64,000 bases of DNA from Utricularia gibba. Lineage: Eukaryota; Streptophyta; Magnoliopsida; Lamiales; Lentibulariaceae. The position numbers were made by a program, and so were the translations under genes. Position 1 is the stretch's first letter, and each line of letters starts with the position of its first letter. The notes below the pieces were generated by a model. It was not told where the DNA came from, made no database searches, and was given only the letters and a program-made list of their open reading frames with translations. The stretch covers positions 2,976,001-3,040,000 of the forward strand of contig CM007989.1 of assembly GCA_002189035.1 (NCBI GenBank). The letters are read 5' to 3'. This document shows positions 46,680 through 58,900 of the stretch, in pieces.

Positions 46680-48354
46680 GAGGTGCTACTGGTTTTAGCC
46701 TGGTCCTATTGTAAGCCAGGTTTGTGTTCACAACTGACACTCGCGACATTGAAAATCTGCTCCCATGACACTGCAAAAATGAATAAAACGTCAGAGGAAC
46801 ATTAAAGGCAACCTGCAACAATGAACATAAAAACCTAAAAAACCTAATCTGGACAGCACAACACAACCTAGATCAGCAAAGAAAACTATTGGAGAATAAA
46901 AAATCCGCTGCAGACGAATTCAGAACGAACAGAGCGACATTAACGCAACCCCCTCTTCGAATCAAAAAAAGCACCCAAATCACACACTATCAAAAACCCT
47001 AAGTTACTCTCATCTGACAATCATCCAGCTTCCCAGAGAAGCGGTCAAACCTAAAACCAAAATCTAAACAGAAAAATCAAAGCTTAACAAGCAATCGTGA
47101 TTCCCAAATCTCACAAATCACCAGGAATCGAAGTGACTTACAAAGATGAAGCGATCCAACTAAAAAGTGAGCATCAATTGCCGAATTCAACATGAAACGA
47201 CTCCAAAATGAGGCGCGGAAAAAACAGAGACTCTCACAGAAGTCCAGGTTTGGGAGAAATTGGAAAGTAAGAAGGAAACCGTCGTAGGAGAAACTGAGAA
47301 CGGAAATTTTGGGATCCGGGCGTTAGAGCACTCCCTGGGCTCTACGCATATATTATATATTTTAATAAATCACAAAAAAAGATTCCTGTTTATCTATTTC
47401 TCATATTAAAGAAAAATAATTATTTAATTTGATTTTATTGGCCAATAGAATAATTTTACTGCTACCCCAATTTCATTTCTAAATTTACTCCCTTAAAAAA
47501 TTTATTAAAAATGATGCTGCTTTGTTGCAAAATATGGATGCATTCACTCTCTCTCTCTATATATTATATTATATATATTTTTATATTTTTTAATTATAAA
47601 TATAATGGGTCAACCTGGCCCAAGAGAATAATTAATGTAATTGAGCCGGACTGGCCCGCTTCCGCCCCGCCGTTGGGCCCGGATTCAGCCAACACGTGCT
47701 CTGTTTATCATTAAAAAAACAGAGCACGTGTTGGCACGCTGGGGTGGGGACTTCGAGCGAAGGTATAACAAATGTTATTTCATAAGTCACGTGGATATTA
47801 AATTTAAAAATGTTACAGATATTTTTATTTATTTTATTGATTTTCAATAAAATCAATAAAATAAACCGGATAACCATGTCCACGTCACCATCAGCATGGA
47901 GATGGAGACGTCAGGGCATTTCGGTAATATAATTGATATTTGCCGTTAATATCAAAGCACTGACGGCAGTTAGATCCTTTTCTACTTCCTACCCCATGAG
48001 GTGAAAACCGGAAAGGTCTTTCCGACGTGGAGTGGTAGCGGTTGTTGCAGGCGGATCTGGTCTCTGCTGCTGCTTGAAAAGCTTTCTCATGCATTAGCGT
48101 TATCGGAGGGAGGACTAGACGAAGATGGCGACGTTTTTAGAGAACAATAGCTGGCTTCGCAGTAGTTTGTTGTCTTATTTATTGTTTGTGTTGGATTCTT
48201 GTTTGTCCTTGTTCGACAGCGATTTCAGTAGTTACTATTACGACGGGAAAGTTTCAATTTATCATGATTGTTCCTTCACCCTTCTGGTAAGGATCTCCGG
48301 TTGCGCCGAAGATTGTTATAGAAATCAATGGTTGTATGAGGTTTTCTCCAGTCG
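46680..48354. other. Divergent intergenic region, SLK / BAG
   Basis: About 1.7 kb. The SLK 5' UTR, probably with an intron, lies at 46700-47330. The stretch 47340-47640 is AT-rich with a CT/TA dinucleotide patch near 47540-47575. A perfect inverted repeat lies at 47688-47735. The BAG 5' UTR lies within 48110-48354. No supported ORF. Confidence 0.5.
47688..47735. repeat. Perfect 19-bp inverted repeat with a G-box in each arm
   Basis: Arms 47688-47706 (GCCAACACGTGCTCTGTTT) and 47717-47735 are exact reverse complements separated by a 10-nt AT-rich loop. Each arm contains CACGTG, the bZIP/bHLH G-box. It could act as a paired binding site, fold into a hairpin, or be the remains of a small inverted-repeat element. 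Confidence 0.9.
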
Positions 48355-49357
48355 ATGGAGGCAAATACGCCCACCGGGAGCTACTGCTGCGCCGGAGTGC
48401 AGAATTGGGAGCTTCGGCCCGGAGGAATGTTGGTCCAAAAACGCTCCGACGAAGCAGAATCATCGCCGCCGATGATTAGGGTTCGCGTCAAGTACGGAGC
48501 AATTTACATTGATGTTCACATAAGCTCACAATCAACTTTTGGTAACGGTACTCTGCAAATCTAAATAGCCAAGACTCTGCAGCATTAGGAATGTAATTGG
48601 GGGTTTCTGATTCTCAGGGGAGTTGAAAAAGCTGTTGTTTGAGCAAACGGGGCTGCACCATCAGGATCAGAAGCTGTTTTACAAGAACAAAGAGAGGGAT
48701 TCGAAGGCGTTTCTGGACACTGCAGGGGTTAAGAACAAGTCGAAGCTGATACTCATGGAGGATCCAATCAGCTTAGAAAAACGACGCATATACATGAAGA
48801 AGATAACCCATGTGAGAATGCAAGTAGACAAGCTTGCGCAACAGGTGATACATGGATTCTACACTGATCCCCATTCATCTATCAAATGCGAGCTTTCATC
48901 GCATTTTCTGATTATTTATTTGATCAGGTTTCAGAACTAGAAACTGTGATCTCCAAAGGGGGTAATGTGGCTGAAGACGATGTTGAGGAACTTACAGACT
49001 TGCTCATGATCCAGCTTCTTAATCTGGAGAATGTGTCCGCTAGTGGAGACACAGAGGTACAGAGGATAATGCAGGTGAGGTTTGAAGAGTTCGTTGAGGA
49101 TTTAGGTTTCTGCAGTATCCTGATTTCCATCCTTGCAGGTGAAGAGAGTACAGACGTGCGTTGAGGCACTAGATATGTTGAAGAACAAGATTTCTTCAGC
49201 AGCCAAAGATGCCAACGAGACTCACAGTCAAAATTTGTGCTCATATGAGATTGTGATAACCACAAAATGGGAAACTTTTGATTCTGCACCTGTTTCATTG
49301 ATGGATGCACCCTCAACTTCAACATCAGTTCCTAGTTTTACATGGGATTTGCTTTGA
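48355..49357 (+). CDS. BAG family molecular chaperone regulator (ubiquitin-like + BAG)
   Basis: Hsp70 co-chaperone of the plant BAG1-4 group. Four exons (48355-48541, 48618-48844, 48928-49074, 49139-49357) give 259 aa. The group-typical ELRPGGMLVQKRSDEAE lies near residue 22. The ubiquitin-like domain follows (IRVRVKYGAIYIDVHISSQS, ELKKLLFEQTGLHHQDQKLF, KAFLDTAGVKNKSKLILMED). Then comes the BAG domain, three helices (RRIYMKKITHVRMQVDKLAQ, ELTDLLMIQLLNLENVSA, VKRVQTCVEALDMLKNKISS). BAG domains bind the Hsp70 ATPase domain and promote nucleotide exchange. The start at 48355 is chosen because it leads directly into the conserved RPGGM motif; the ORF from 48125 in another frame is a shadow. It lies tail to tail with RAR1, 331 bp apart. 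Confidence 0.93.
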
Positions 49358-49688
49358 GTTGCTCCCCTGCACCATCATATTCTTTCCTGTATCTAAATTT
49401 ACCTTGCAGCTGTCCTTCAAATGTTGTACTTGTTCCACAGATCTCTCCTGGTTGTTGAATATCTGAATAACAGCATTGAGAACGCAGTGGCAACTTGCAT
49501 TTACTCTCACCTTTTCTTACAGTTCTTTGGGATTAAACTGGGTTTCATTTATTGGGGCGCCAGATGTTAAGACCGAACGAGGGAGAGGACAACTCAAGTA
49601 CACACATGTTCATAGTACAGGAAGAGGGAAGAAAAGTAGGGTACCACAGAAATATGGCTTCTACTTAACATGGCACTCATGAATTTCA

Positions 49689-51227
49689 TTAAGAATCCAC
49701 GTCCGGATTATGCCATCCCTTCGCACACGGTGGTATGCTCATGAACTCCTCAAATTCCTTCACATGAACATCACAGCATTTCCACTGAAGCAATAGAATG
49801 GATGACATCAGTTACAAACAATGGTGGTATACTATTTTATGAAGGAACGCATGTAGTCTCATGATCATGCATGATTTGCATAAGAGCGAACTTGTGATAA
49901 CGGAGAAGCCAGAGGATGTCTCAGGTACATACCCCTCTGATCCTGTCATGGAAAATAGGAGGGCCAGGATGATAACTGCATGCTGTCTCATGATTGTCCT
50001 TCTCCTTGAATGTTTTCCCACACCCTCGATTTCCACATTTCTGGGGTTGGTTTATGTCGACTATCTTCTTTGCTTGGTGTGGTTGAGCTTCATTGGCTGC
50101 TGGTTTAATAGGTTCATCAAATGAAGCAACGGTTGCTTTTGGGTTCAAATTATTGACTTGTGAACCTGGAAAACGAGAAGATGAGAAGTTCGGACAAACT
50201 GAAGCATAATGGATGTATTGACCACTGTCTACACGAACATACCATGGTCTGAGCAGAAAAATCCTTGCCGGCACCTTGCACAGCTATCTTTCGAAGAAGA
50301 AGAAGGAGATGGTTTTGAAGATGTGGAAGAAACTGGTAATATTGGAGCAGCCACTTTCTTAATGATCACCGGTTTCTCTGTAGTGTGTTTTCCTGATTTG
50401 CAGCTTTGAAGATCAATAATAATCAGTATATGCAACAGATAGATCCACAATTCCAAACAGTCATAGATTGTGTTGTTCAAACACATTGACCACAAAGCAG
50501 ACAGTGCATAAACTCGCTATCACCAGTTCTAGGTGATATAAATCTCCTTAGGAAGTGGAAACTGCACCTGGCGTTTTTAACTAGAAGCAGAGAAATGGTG
50601 GTATTCACTTAAAAATGCAGACAAAGCACAAAATCTGCAGATAATGTGGTCAGTACCCAGGAATCTCCAAAAACAAACTGAAATCGTGACTCCTTTTCTT
50701 GCAGCAGCTCCATTCTTTGATTCCATCGTGGAAAATTGGCTGAAGAATTAAGAAATCAACCGTTGATTATTGTAAGACGAAACCGGTTGTATAACTAGCA
50801 GATAATTCCTTCAAGAAAAGAGAATTAGTCTGTGAACTTACACCCTGATCAAATCCAGTAGGCGTGAGCCGGACACCAGAAAATCGGAATTGTCAGCCAG
50901 TGATCATCACAAAACGAATCAAAAGAAATTAGAAGCATATAAAACGCAGGAAGCTTAGAGAATTGCTCTATTCGAAGACAACAAATTCATTCGGTCGGTA
51001 AAACACTAAAACTCCAGAAAACCGCAACATTCTACAGACCTTCGACCAAATGGACGAAACCTAGCCGAAAGAAAACTAAACACACAATTCGGAACAGCAT
51101 AAAAACTAACAACTTAAGTCGTGCATACCGAATCATGATAGGTACAAGACCCCTCAGTATTGTCCTCATCGGAGAACATCGCTTTGCATCCGATTCTCTG
51201 GCATTGGAACTTCCCCGTTTCGCTCAT
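49689..51227 (-). CDS. RAR1: RAR1, CHORD-domain immune co-chaperone
   Basis: Zinc-binding protein that works with SGT1 and HSP90 to stabilise NLR immune receptors. Exons 51227-51129, 50739-50657, 50403-50243, 50165-49933 and 49784-49689 give 223 aa, near the usual 220-226. CHORD-I reads [38 protein letters not shown], and [19 protein letters not shown]. The plant-specific CCCH linker motif is [23 protein letters not shown] reads [40 protein letters not shown], and [19 protein letters not shown]. All the Cys/His ligands I can count are present. The Gly usually before PIFHD in CHORD-I is absent. Head to head with the RH7 helicase. Confidence 0.95.
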
Positions 51228-51523
51228 CTCCGGCGACGGTGAGAAGAGGAGTCATTAATCAGAGAAATCGTGACTATTTAAACGGGCCATAAGGACGTGG
51301 GCTTAACAAAGATTGTTTACAAGCTCAAGTCAAGTCATTATCTATTGGGCCTAGACCCAATTGAGTAGCAAACGACAGCTCAGCAGTCCAAAGTTAACAA
51401 AAATCTCCTTCGGAAGGCCTATAAACTTGGAAACCCTACGACTTCTCCCTTGCTGTTCGGTGCGTGTAACTGCCGTTTCTCATCTTATAGCAGCCGTCGT
51501 GGTTGTCGCCGCCATTACTCAAG
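51228..51523. promoter_or_regulatory. Bidirectional promoter RAR1 / RH7 with site II and telo-box motifs
   Basis: Only 296 bp separate the two start codons. On the RH7 side lie TTGGGCCT at 51345-51352 (site II, TCP-type) and a telo box AAACCCTA at 51431-51438, a pairing typical of plant ribosome-biogenesis genes. A second GGGCC word lies near 51284, closer to RAR1. Confidence 0.7.
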
Positions 51524-54500
51524 ATGCCATCGTTAGTCGCGGCGGAAACCCAGTTATCGGGTAAGAAAAAGAGCCTGAAGAACGACGAGTTTGCGAAAAT
51601 AGAGGCAAATTCTGTCGAGTTAGAAGGGAGGATCAAGAAGGAGAAAAAGTCAAAGAAAAAGGTTAAGGTGGGTTCAGAGACAGATCCAGAGGATTCTAGT
51701 TCAAAGAATAAGAAGGAAAAGAAGCGAAAGATCGTTGACATCGGGAGCGATGATTTAGAGGAAAGGAGCGAAACCAGCTCTGAAAGGGGAGAGCCGGTGA
51801 ATGATATTGGCAAGAGGATCAAAAAGATGAAGTTTGAGGAAGAAATTGAGGAGAAAGAGGAGGATCCGAATGCGGTCGTCAATTTTCGCGTATCGAAGCC
51901 TTTGAGAGAGGCGTTGAAGACGAAGGGGATTGAATCTCTTTTTCCTATTCAAGCAATGACTTTTAATAGGATTTTCGATGGCTCTGATTTGGTCGGAAGA
52001 GCACGCACTGGACAGGTTAGGGCTCCCGTTTTTTATCGAATAAAAAATCATCGTTTTTTTAAAGGCTGCATTTTTTTAATCGGCGTATCATGTTTACTGG
52101 GCATAGGGTAAAACTTTGGCTTTTGTGTTACCAATTTTGGAATCGTTGACAAATGGACCTGCAAAATCATCGAGGAAGACTGGATATGGAAGGACTCCAA
52201 GTGTTATTGTACTTTTACCCACCAGAGAACTTGCAACACAGGTGAACTTTGCTTGTTGATAGCATGCGTACAACGTTGGATGTGTTTCGTGTTTTTATGA
52301 CAATCTTCTCTTGCTATCATTATAGGTGTTCGCAGATTTTGAGGGCTATGGGGCGGCAGTGGGGTTGAACGCCTGTTGCCTATATGGAGGTGCTCCATAT
52401 CAGCCTCAACAAAACCAATTAAAAAGAGGTGTTGACATAGTAGTTGGAACACCAGGTCGCATTAAGGTGGTGTTCATGGTGCTTTTTCTTTGTCCTATTT
52501 TATGAAGGGTTTTAGCTGTGGTTATTTGAATGTGTAATTGATTTGCAGGATCACATTGAGAGAGGTAATATTGACTTGAGAACACTAAAGTTCCGTGTAC
52601 TAGATGAGGCAGATGAAATGCTGAGGATGGGGTTTGTGGAAGACGTTGAATTTATTCTAGGTACTTTTCTTCTAGAACATAATCTGTTATTTACCATCTG
52701 GATCTGAAAGATTTTTTTTTGTTGCATACGTTAATATTTCTTTTCTTATGTAGGCAAAGTGGAGGATGCTAACAATGTCCAGACACTTCTTTTCAGTGCT
52801 ACTTTGCCAGACTGGGTTAAGCATGTATGGCCTTCACCACAATTTTTAAAAGTTCTTCATGCTGTTTCCTGCTGCATGCCCTGATTAAAATATGCATGTA
52901 TGTTAGATTTCTTCCAAGTTTCTGAAATCAAATAAACAAACTGTTGACCTCGTGGGGAATGAGAAAATGAAGGCCAGTACCAGTGTACGGCACATTGTAA
53001 TCCCGTGCTCAGCTAATGCGAGACCCCAGCTGATACCTGATATTATCCGCTGCTATAGTAGGTTTGTTCTGAAATCCTTATCTGTATCACAATAGCGCCC
53101 GTCATATGATTTGATTCAATTGTTGACATGGTAATTACTATAACTGATCACCAGTGGAGGGCGAACTATCATTTTCACTGAAACTAAGGATTCTGCATCT
53201 ACCCTTGCTGGATTACTTCCTGGAGCTCGTGCCTTGCATGGAGACATACAACAGACAACACGTGAGGTGAGGGTTTTGTAACCTGAAATCATGTTATTTA
53301 TTGAATAACTTATTGCCATGATTCTTTAATATGATTGGCTTGATTCATCCTTAAGATGCAATTTTAACGTTCTAATTATGTTGCACCCAATCATATCCTT
53401 GATGCCTTAGGTCACAATATCTGGATTTAGATCTGGTAAATTTTCAACTCTGGTGGCTACAAACGTTGCTGCTCGGGGTTTAGATATTGATGACGTCCAG
53501 CTAATCATCCAGGTTTGTGCAGATGACTTATTATCAACTTGTCCTTGTTTCCATTCCACATTAATTCTTATTTCTAAATATGTACTATTCTATAGTGTGA
53601 GCCTCCTCGTGATGTGGAAGCATACATTCATAGATCTGGAAGAACCGGAAGAGCTGGTATGTGGCTGCTGTTTTTTATGTTCTGTTTGCTGAAAACATGA
53701 TATATCTGCTCACACCACGTGTCTGCTTTTCTTTTATTATTTAGGGAAAACTGGTGTTGCTGTGATGCTTTATGATCCAAGAAGGTCAAATTTCTCTAGG
53801 ATTGAACGAGAATCAGGTGTGAAGTTTGAGCACGTATCAGCTCCGCAGCCTGCTGATATAGCTAAAGCCGCTGGTGCTGAAGCCTCTGAAAAAATCAGCG
53901 AGATATCTGACAGGTACTTAATTTGATTTTGTTTGATTTTGAATATTACTTGATAAACTGAAATCAAAATAATTTTGATAACTTGTAGTGTCATTCCAAT
54001 ATTCAAATCTGCTGCCGAGGAGCTTCTGAAATCATCTGGCTTGTCTGCCACGGATCTCCTTGCCAAGGCCCTGGCAAAGGCTGCTGTGAGTTTGCATTCT
54101 AAGTTTTATATAAATGTTGATGATGCCTCGCACTAAGATATCTTGCCATGTGATCATTTGCTGCAGGATTACACCGACATCAAGTCTAGATCACTTCTGA
54201 GTTCTATGGAGAACTATGTTACAGTTCTACTTAAATGTGGAAGGCCCATCTACTCACCATCGTAAGCCCAATGTTCATACATTTTTTTGGCTTTGATAAA
54301 GACAAGTTTTTCTGTGTAGCTTCATTTGCTAGGAAACTGTATTTCTCCATATTTATACTGCTGTGTTCGGTTTATCAGCTTCGCTTATGGTGTCCTCCGG
54401 AGGTTCCTCCCCGAGAATAAAGTAGAGTCGATAAAGGGTTTCGCCCTGACTGCTGATGGAAATGGTGCTGTCTTTGATGTGGCTTCTGAAGATCTAGACG

Positions 54501-54845
54501 ATTTCCTTGCAGGTTTGCTATGTGTTCATCATCATCATATATGTATTTACATATACGCCTCTCTCCAAGGATCTATATCTTGCAACTTGTCACTGAGACA
54601 CATAATCTAATGGTAACTGATCCATTTGTACTCCAGGCCAGGAAAGTGCTGCCTCTGTGCAGCTAGAGGTGCTCAAGTCATTGCCACCACTGCAAGAAAA
54701 AGAGCAGTCACGAGGAAGATTTGGCTACAATGGTGGAGGTGGCCGTGGTGGCTTCTCAGACCGTAGGGACGGTGGCCGGAGGTTCTCCGGTGGCAGGGGC
54801 GGCAGAGGCGGAGGTGGCCGGGGCGGAAACAACCGCAGATGGTGA
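51524..54845 (+). CDS. RH7: DEAD-box RNA helicase 7 (nucleolar, GUCT domain)
   Basis: ATP-dependent RNA helicase of the RH7/PRH75 type, acting in rRNA processing. Fourteen exons from 51524-52015 to 54637-54845 join to 694 aa with every phase closing. A Lys-rich N-terminus ([21 protein letters not shown]) suggests nucleolar targeting. Helicase motifs in order: Q motif region [10 protein letters not shown], motif I ARTGQGKT, Ia PTRELA, GG, Ib [48 protein letters not shown] domain follows ([38 protein letters not shown]). The C-terminal RGG tail is Gly/Arg-rich (54720-54842). Motif I is split across the first intron, as in relatives. Its promoter carries site II and telo-box motifs. Confidence 0.95.
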
Positions 54846-55975
54846 ATGGCCCCGTCCCCCCTGCGCTACAATTTTGGCTTCTTCTAATGGCGCCTGAATT
54901 TGGCAGACTCTACCCTCTTTGTGCTCGTTTATTTATTTATTGTAGCAGTTCGATTTATGAAACAAGACAGATTCCTATCCATTGAAGTCCTCGTCCTTGA
55001 ATCAACTACCATTCTTGCTCTTTCTCGTACCGGAACAACCGCCCGTCCGCCACGTGTATCCTCCTTTTCCAGCAACCCGAGTGCGGTGCAGCCAGTTCGT
55101 GATGCACCCGCCCACACGTGATTCCTGCTCCACTCCCGGGGCCCCATCGTCGTGGTCACGTTCTCCCCCGGACCAGGAGCTTCCACGAAAAGCAAAATTG
55201 TCTCTTTTTATTTGTTTTTTAAAGTAGATGTTCGTTATTCCCGAACCTGGCATTCGAAATTTTCGACCGTTGGAGGTTCGTTCGGTTTGGCGAAGCCAAA
55301 TTACGAAAACACCCATGGCATGAATCCGTCAGTTGGGTGTGGGTGTGGGTGGTGTGCCGATCTCAATAAATAGGTCCCCGATAACTGGTTGGGTTGGTTT
55401 CCAATTTAATTTAATTCCCGCAGGCGAAAATATTATTCCTTGGTGGAGACAAATATTTATTACATATTGGAGAGCAGCCACCCCATTTATGATGAGCATT
55501 TCAAAATTCAAATCCATTTAATTTCTGTATCATTTCATTTACCCCTAAACCCTTATCTTACTTAGTGTTTACAAAATTATTTTATTTATGATAGTGATTG
55601 AATTAAATTTAATGGAATTACGGTTGAATCGTGAATGATTCACAGGTTTTTTTTGGTATTTTGAAACATTTGAATGAAAAAGAAGATGTTTTTTTTGAAA
55701 GATGATATGGGAGGCAGAGGACAAATAAGGGAAAGTAGCAACGAGTGAGGACCTGGGAAGAGGGTAAGCTGAGGTTCGGAGTGAGGTTCGTAATCAGGTT
55801 TGTTCTGGGATATATTAATATTGCTCCTTAAGAGATAACGGCAACATCACTCAAGTTCACGCCTTTTCTGGGAACAAATCAAAAGCATTGGCTGGTTGAA
55901 CAACGACTCCTCGGCATGATCTTCACCAACTGAGAACCCTGTTTTTGTTCAAGCATTTGGGGGCTACTTAATATA
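54846..55975. other. Intergenic region upstream of the kinesin
   Basis: About 1.1 kb. RH7 3' UTR to about 55000, then a GC-richer patch with CACGTG words (55052, 55113), then AT-rich DNA and a purine-rich stretch at 55675-55790. No supported ORF. Confidence 0.4.
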
Positions 55976-58900
55976 ATGGCTGAGAGTAAAGGCGATCTGT
56001 GGAGGCTATCAGAGAGAGTTGTGGAGGGTGTTCTTCGAGAGCATGGAGATCGGGGTCGTGAGTTTTTTGATTCTGGGAGAGTTAAAGGTAAGGGATATGT
56101 TTCCTTTTCTGTGATCTTGATCGTGAGTTTTTCGAGTGCGTTTTCACGAGTTGGGTAGGTGAGGTTTGATGGCTTTTTCTAGCTTGGGGTGAAGATGAAC
56201 AATGCTTGTATTTTCTCTGATCCCTGTGTACTGAAACAGAGGTGCCCTGTTCAATGGCTGATCTTCTGTGTGTGTGCAAGTCATTTGCTTTTCTATTAGT
56301 GAAGATCCAATCTAATGAAGCTTGGTTTTTTGTTCAGTATCAACAGCAGTTTTTTTTTTCAATTTCAGAGACAAGGAGGCATGAGGCTGCAGCTTGGCTG
56401 AGAGACATTGTTGGAGTAATTGGGGCGAAAGATCTACCGCCTGAGCCTTCTGAGGAAGAATTTAAATATGGTTTGAAGAATGGGATAATACTGTGCAAAG
56501 CACTCAATAAAATCCAGCCTGGTGCTGTTCCGAAGGTCAGTGATAGGTCCTTTTTGTGGTGTTTTCTATAGACTTCTTCATTTCTTGATGCAATTGTTTC
56601 AGGTAGTCGAAAATCCATGTGATTCCGGTCCCATTCCAGATGGAGCTGCTTTGATAGCCTATCAGCAGTTCGAGAATCTAAGAAATTTCCTTGAATCCAG
56701 TCAAGAGATTGGACTGCCTACTTTTGATGCTCCTGATCTACAGCAGGTGGGAAAGATGATCATAATTGAGTAGCAATATATATCTAAACCCATCTCTGGG
56801 TCTACGCTAACTACTGTTCTATAGGGGGAAATACGTCAAGGGTTGTCAATACAGTGTTGGCCATGAAGTCCTACCACGAATGGAAAAGGGGAGGAGCTCA
56901 AGGGGTATGGAAGGTGGGAGGAAATGTGAAGACGGATGCACCCACAAAATCTTTTGTTCGAAAGAATTCAGAGCCATTCACAAGTTTTTTATCAAGGAGT
57001 AGGCAAGAACTATCAACGAGCAATGTGAATACAAATGAGAATTCGAAGGAAATGGTATGTCATTCTTGGTGTGGTATCAACTTCTCTGTCAAGTATTCAC
57101 GTCTTGTTTATTCCTTGGTATTTCTTCCTCTTACAGACTGGTTCTTCCTTGAGTATGCTCCTTCGAGCAGTTCTCTCAGACAAGAATTCTGAAGAAATTC
57201 CGAATGTATGCTTTAAGCGTTCAATATCAGATGCATTCCATTGACCAGCCTCTGCAATGGTCATCACGACTTGATATATTTCTCTGTGTTACAGCTTGTT
57301 GAATCTTTACTACGCAAGGTCATGGAACAGCTTGAAAATCATATTGCTAATCAAACTGAAATGGTGAGTTAGTCATCAGTCTATGTGAGACTTGTTGGCA
57401 CAACTCATAGCTTTTACCTCTGCACAAAGTTTTAGATGTGGCAATTGCAACCAATATTCTGTAGAAATATGAAGTTTAACTGAGGGCTGCTTTAAATCCT
57501 GCAGAAAAAGGCCGAAAATCGCAGTCCCAGGTCTTCATCATCCTGCACACAGGTGCTTTTTTTTTTTTTTTTTTTTGCAGATACATGAAAGTTTATGCTA
57601 GGCTTTATATAACTTGTCTGACAGATGGTTAATCTTGGCAGAATAAGATCGATAGAAATGATGATGAAATTTCAAACGGAAGTTCAGGAAGTAGATTTTT
57701 GAAGCAAAAAATGCTGAAACAGCATAAAGATATCAAGGTAAAATCAAGTGAAGTGCCTTGTTTCCTTCTCATGTACTCTAGCTGATAATGGTTCGCATTA
57801 CAAGGCACTTAAGCAAACTCTGTGTAGTACGAGATCCGGCATGCAACTCATGCAAATGAAATTCCATGATGAATTTAACAAACTTGGTAAGTAGATTTAC
57901 AGTTTTCCTCATATTTTTTTTTCTTAAGTTGTTTTCACTTCTAGAAGAATTTGACGAACCCTATTCTCATGTAGGCTCCTGTCTACATGGACTAGCTCAT
58001 GCTGCATCCAATTATCATAGGGTTCTTGAAGAAAATAGGAAGTTGTATAATGAAGTTCAAGACTTGAAGGGTAATTCCTACCCTTCTTATCAGCTTGATT
58101 GTCTCTGTAAATTTCTGATGGTAATTTTAACTTTGAACCAGGAAGCATTCGAGTTTACTGTCGTGTAAGGCCATTCCTTCCAGGGCAATGCGATTATGTT
58201 ACTACAGTGGATCATATCAATGAAGGGACTATAACAATAAACACATTGGCCAAAAATGGGAAAGGGCTAAGATCCTTCAGTTTCAACAAAGTGTTTGGAG
58301 CTTCAGCAACCCAAGGCTAGGCCGTAACCACTAGGCCCTTTTCTTTTCGAATCACTTCAAGGTCTAATCCTGTTTCTATTTTCTTACAGAGGAGATATAT
58401 GCGGACACACAGCCACTAGTAAGATCCGTCCTTGATGGCTACAATGTCTGCATTTTCGCCTATGGTCAAACGGGGTCCGGTAAAACATATACAATGGTAA
58501 GAAAGTGTGTCCTGAAACATTCTGTGCCTGTCATGAAACATGTATAATATCTGTTCTTCCATCATTCAGACTGGACCAACAGACATCAAGCAGAGTAGTG
58601 AAGGGGTGAACTATAGAGCCTTAAGTGACTTGTTCCTTCTTGCTGAGCAAAGGAAGGACACATACTGTTACCAGATATCTGTTCAGATGATTGAGATATA
58701 CAACGAACAAGTCAGAGATCTTCTGCTAACTGATGGATTGAGCAAAAGATATCCTTTTCAATATGATTCATGACCAAAGTTATTTCTTTTCAGTTTCTTG
58801 TTAGTTCATTGATTGTGAGATCCTTGACTACAACACGTTAGAAATTCGAAATAGTTCTCAAACAGGATTGAATGTACCAGATGCAAGTTTGGTGCGTGTC

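Noticed and set aside
48125-48475. 116-codon ORF at the 5' end of the BAG gene
   Set aside because: The conserved RPGGM segment is in another frame starting at 48355; this ORF is probably 5' UTR.
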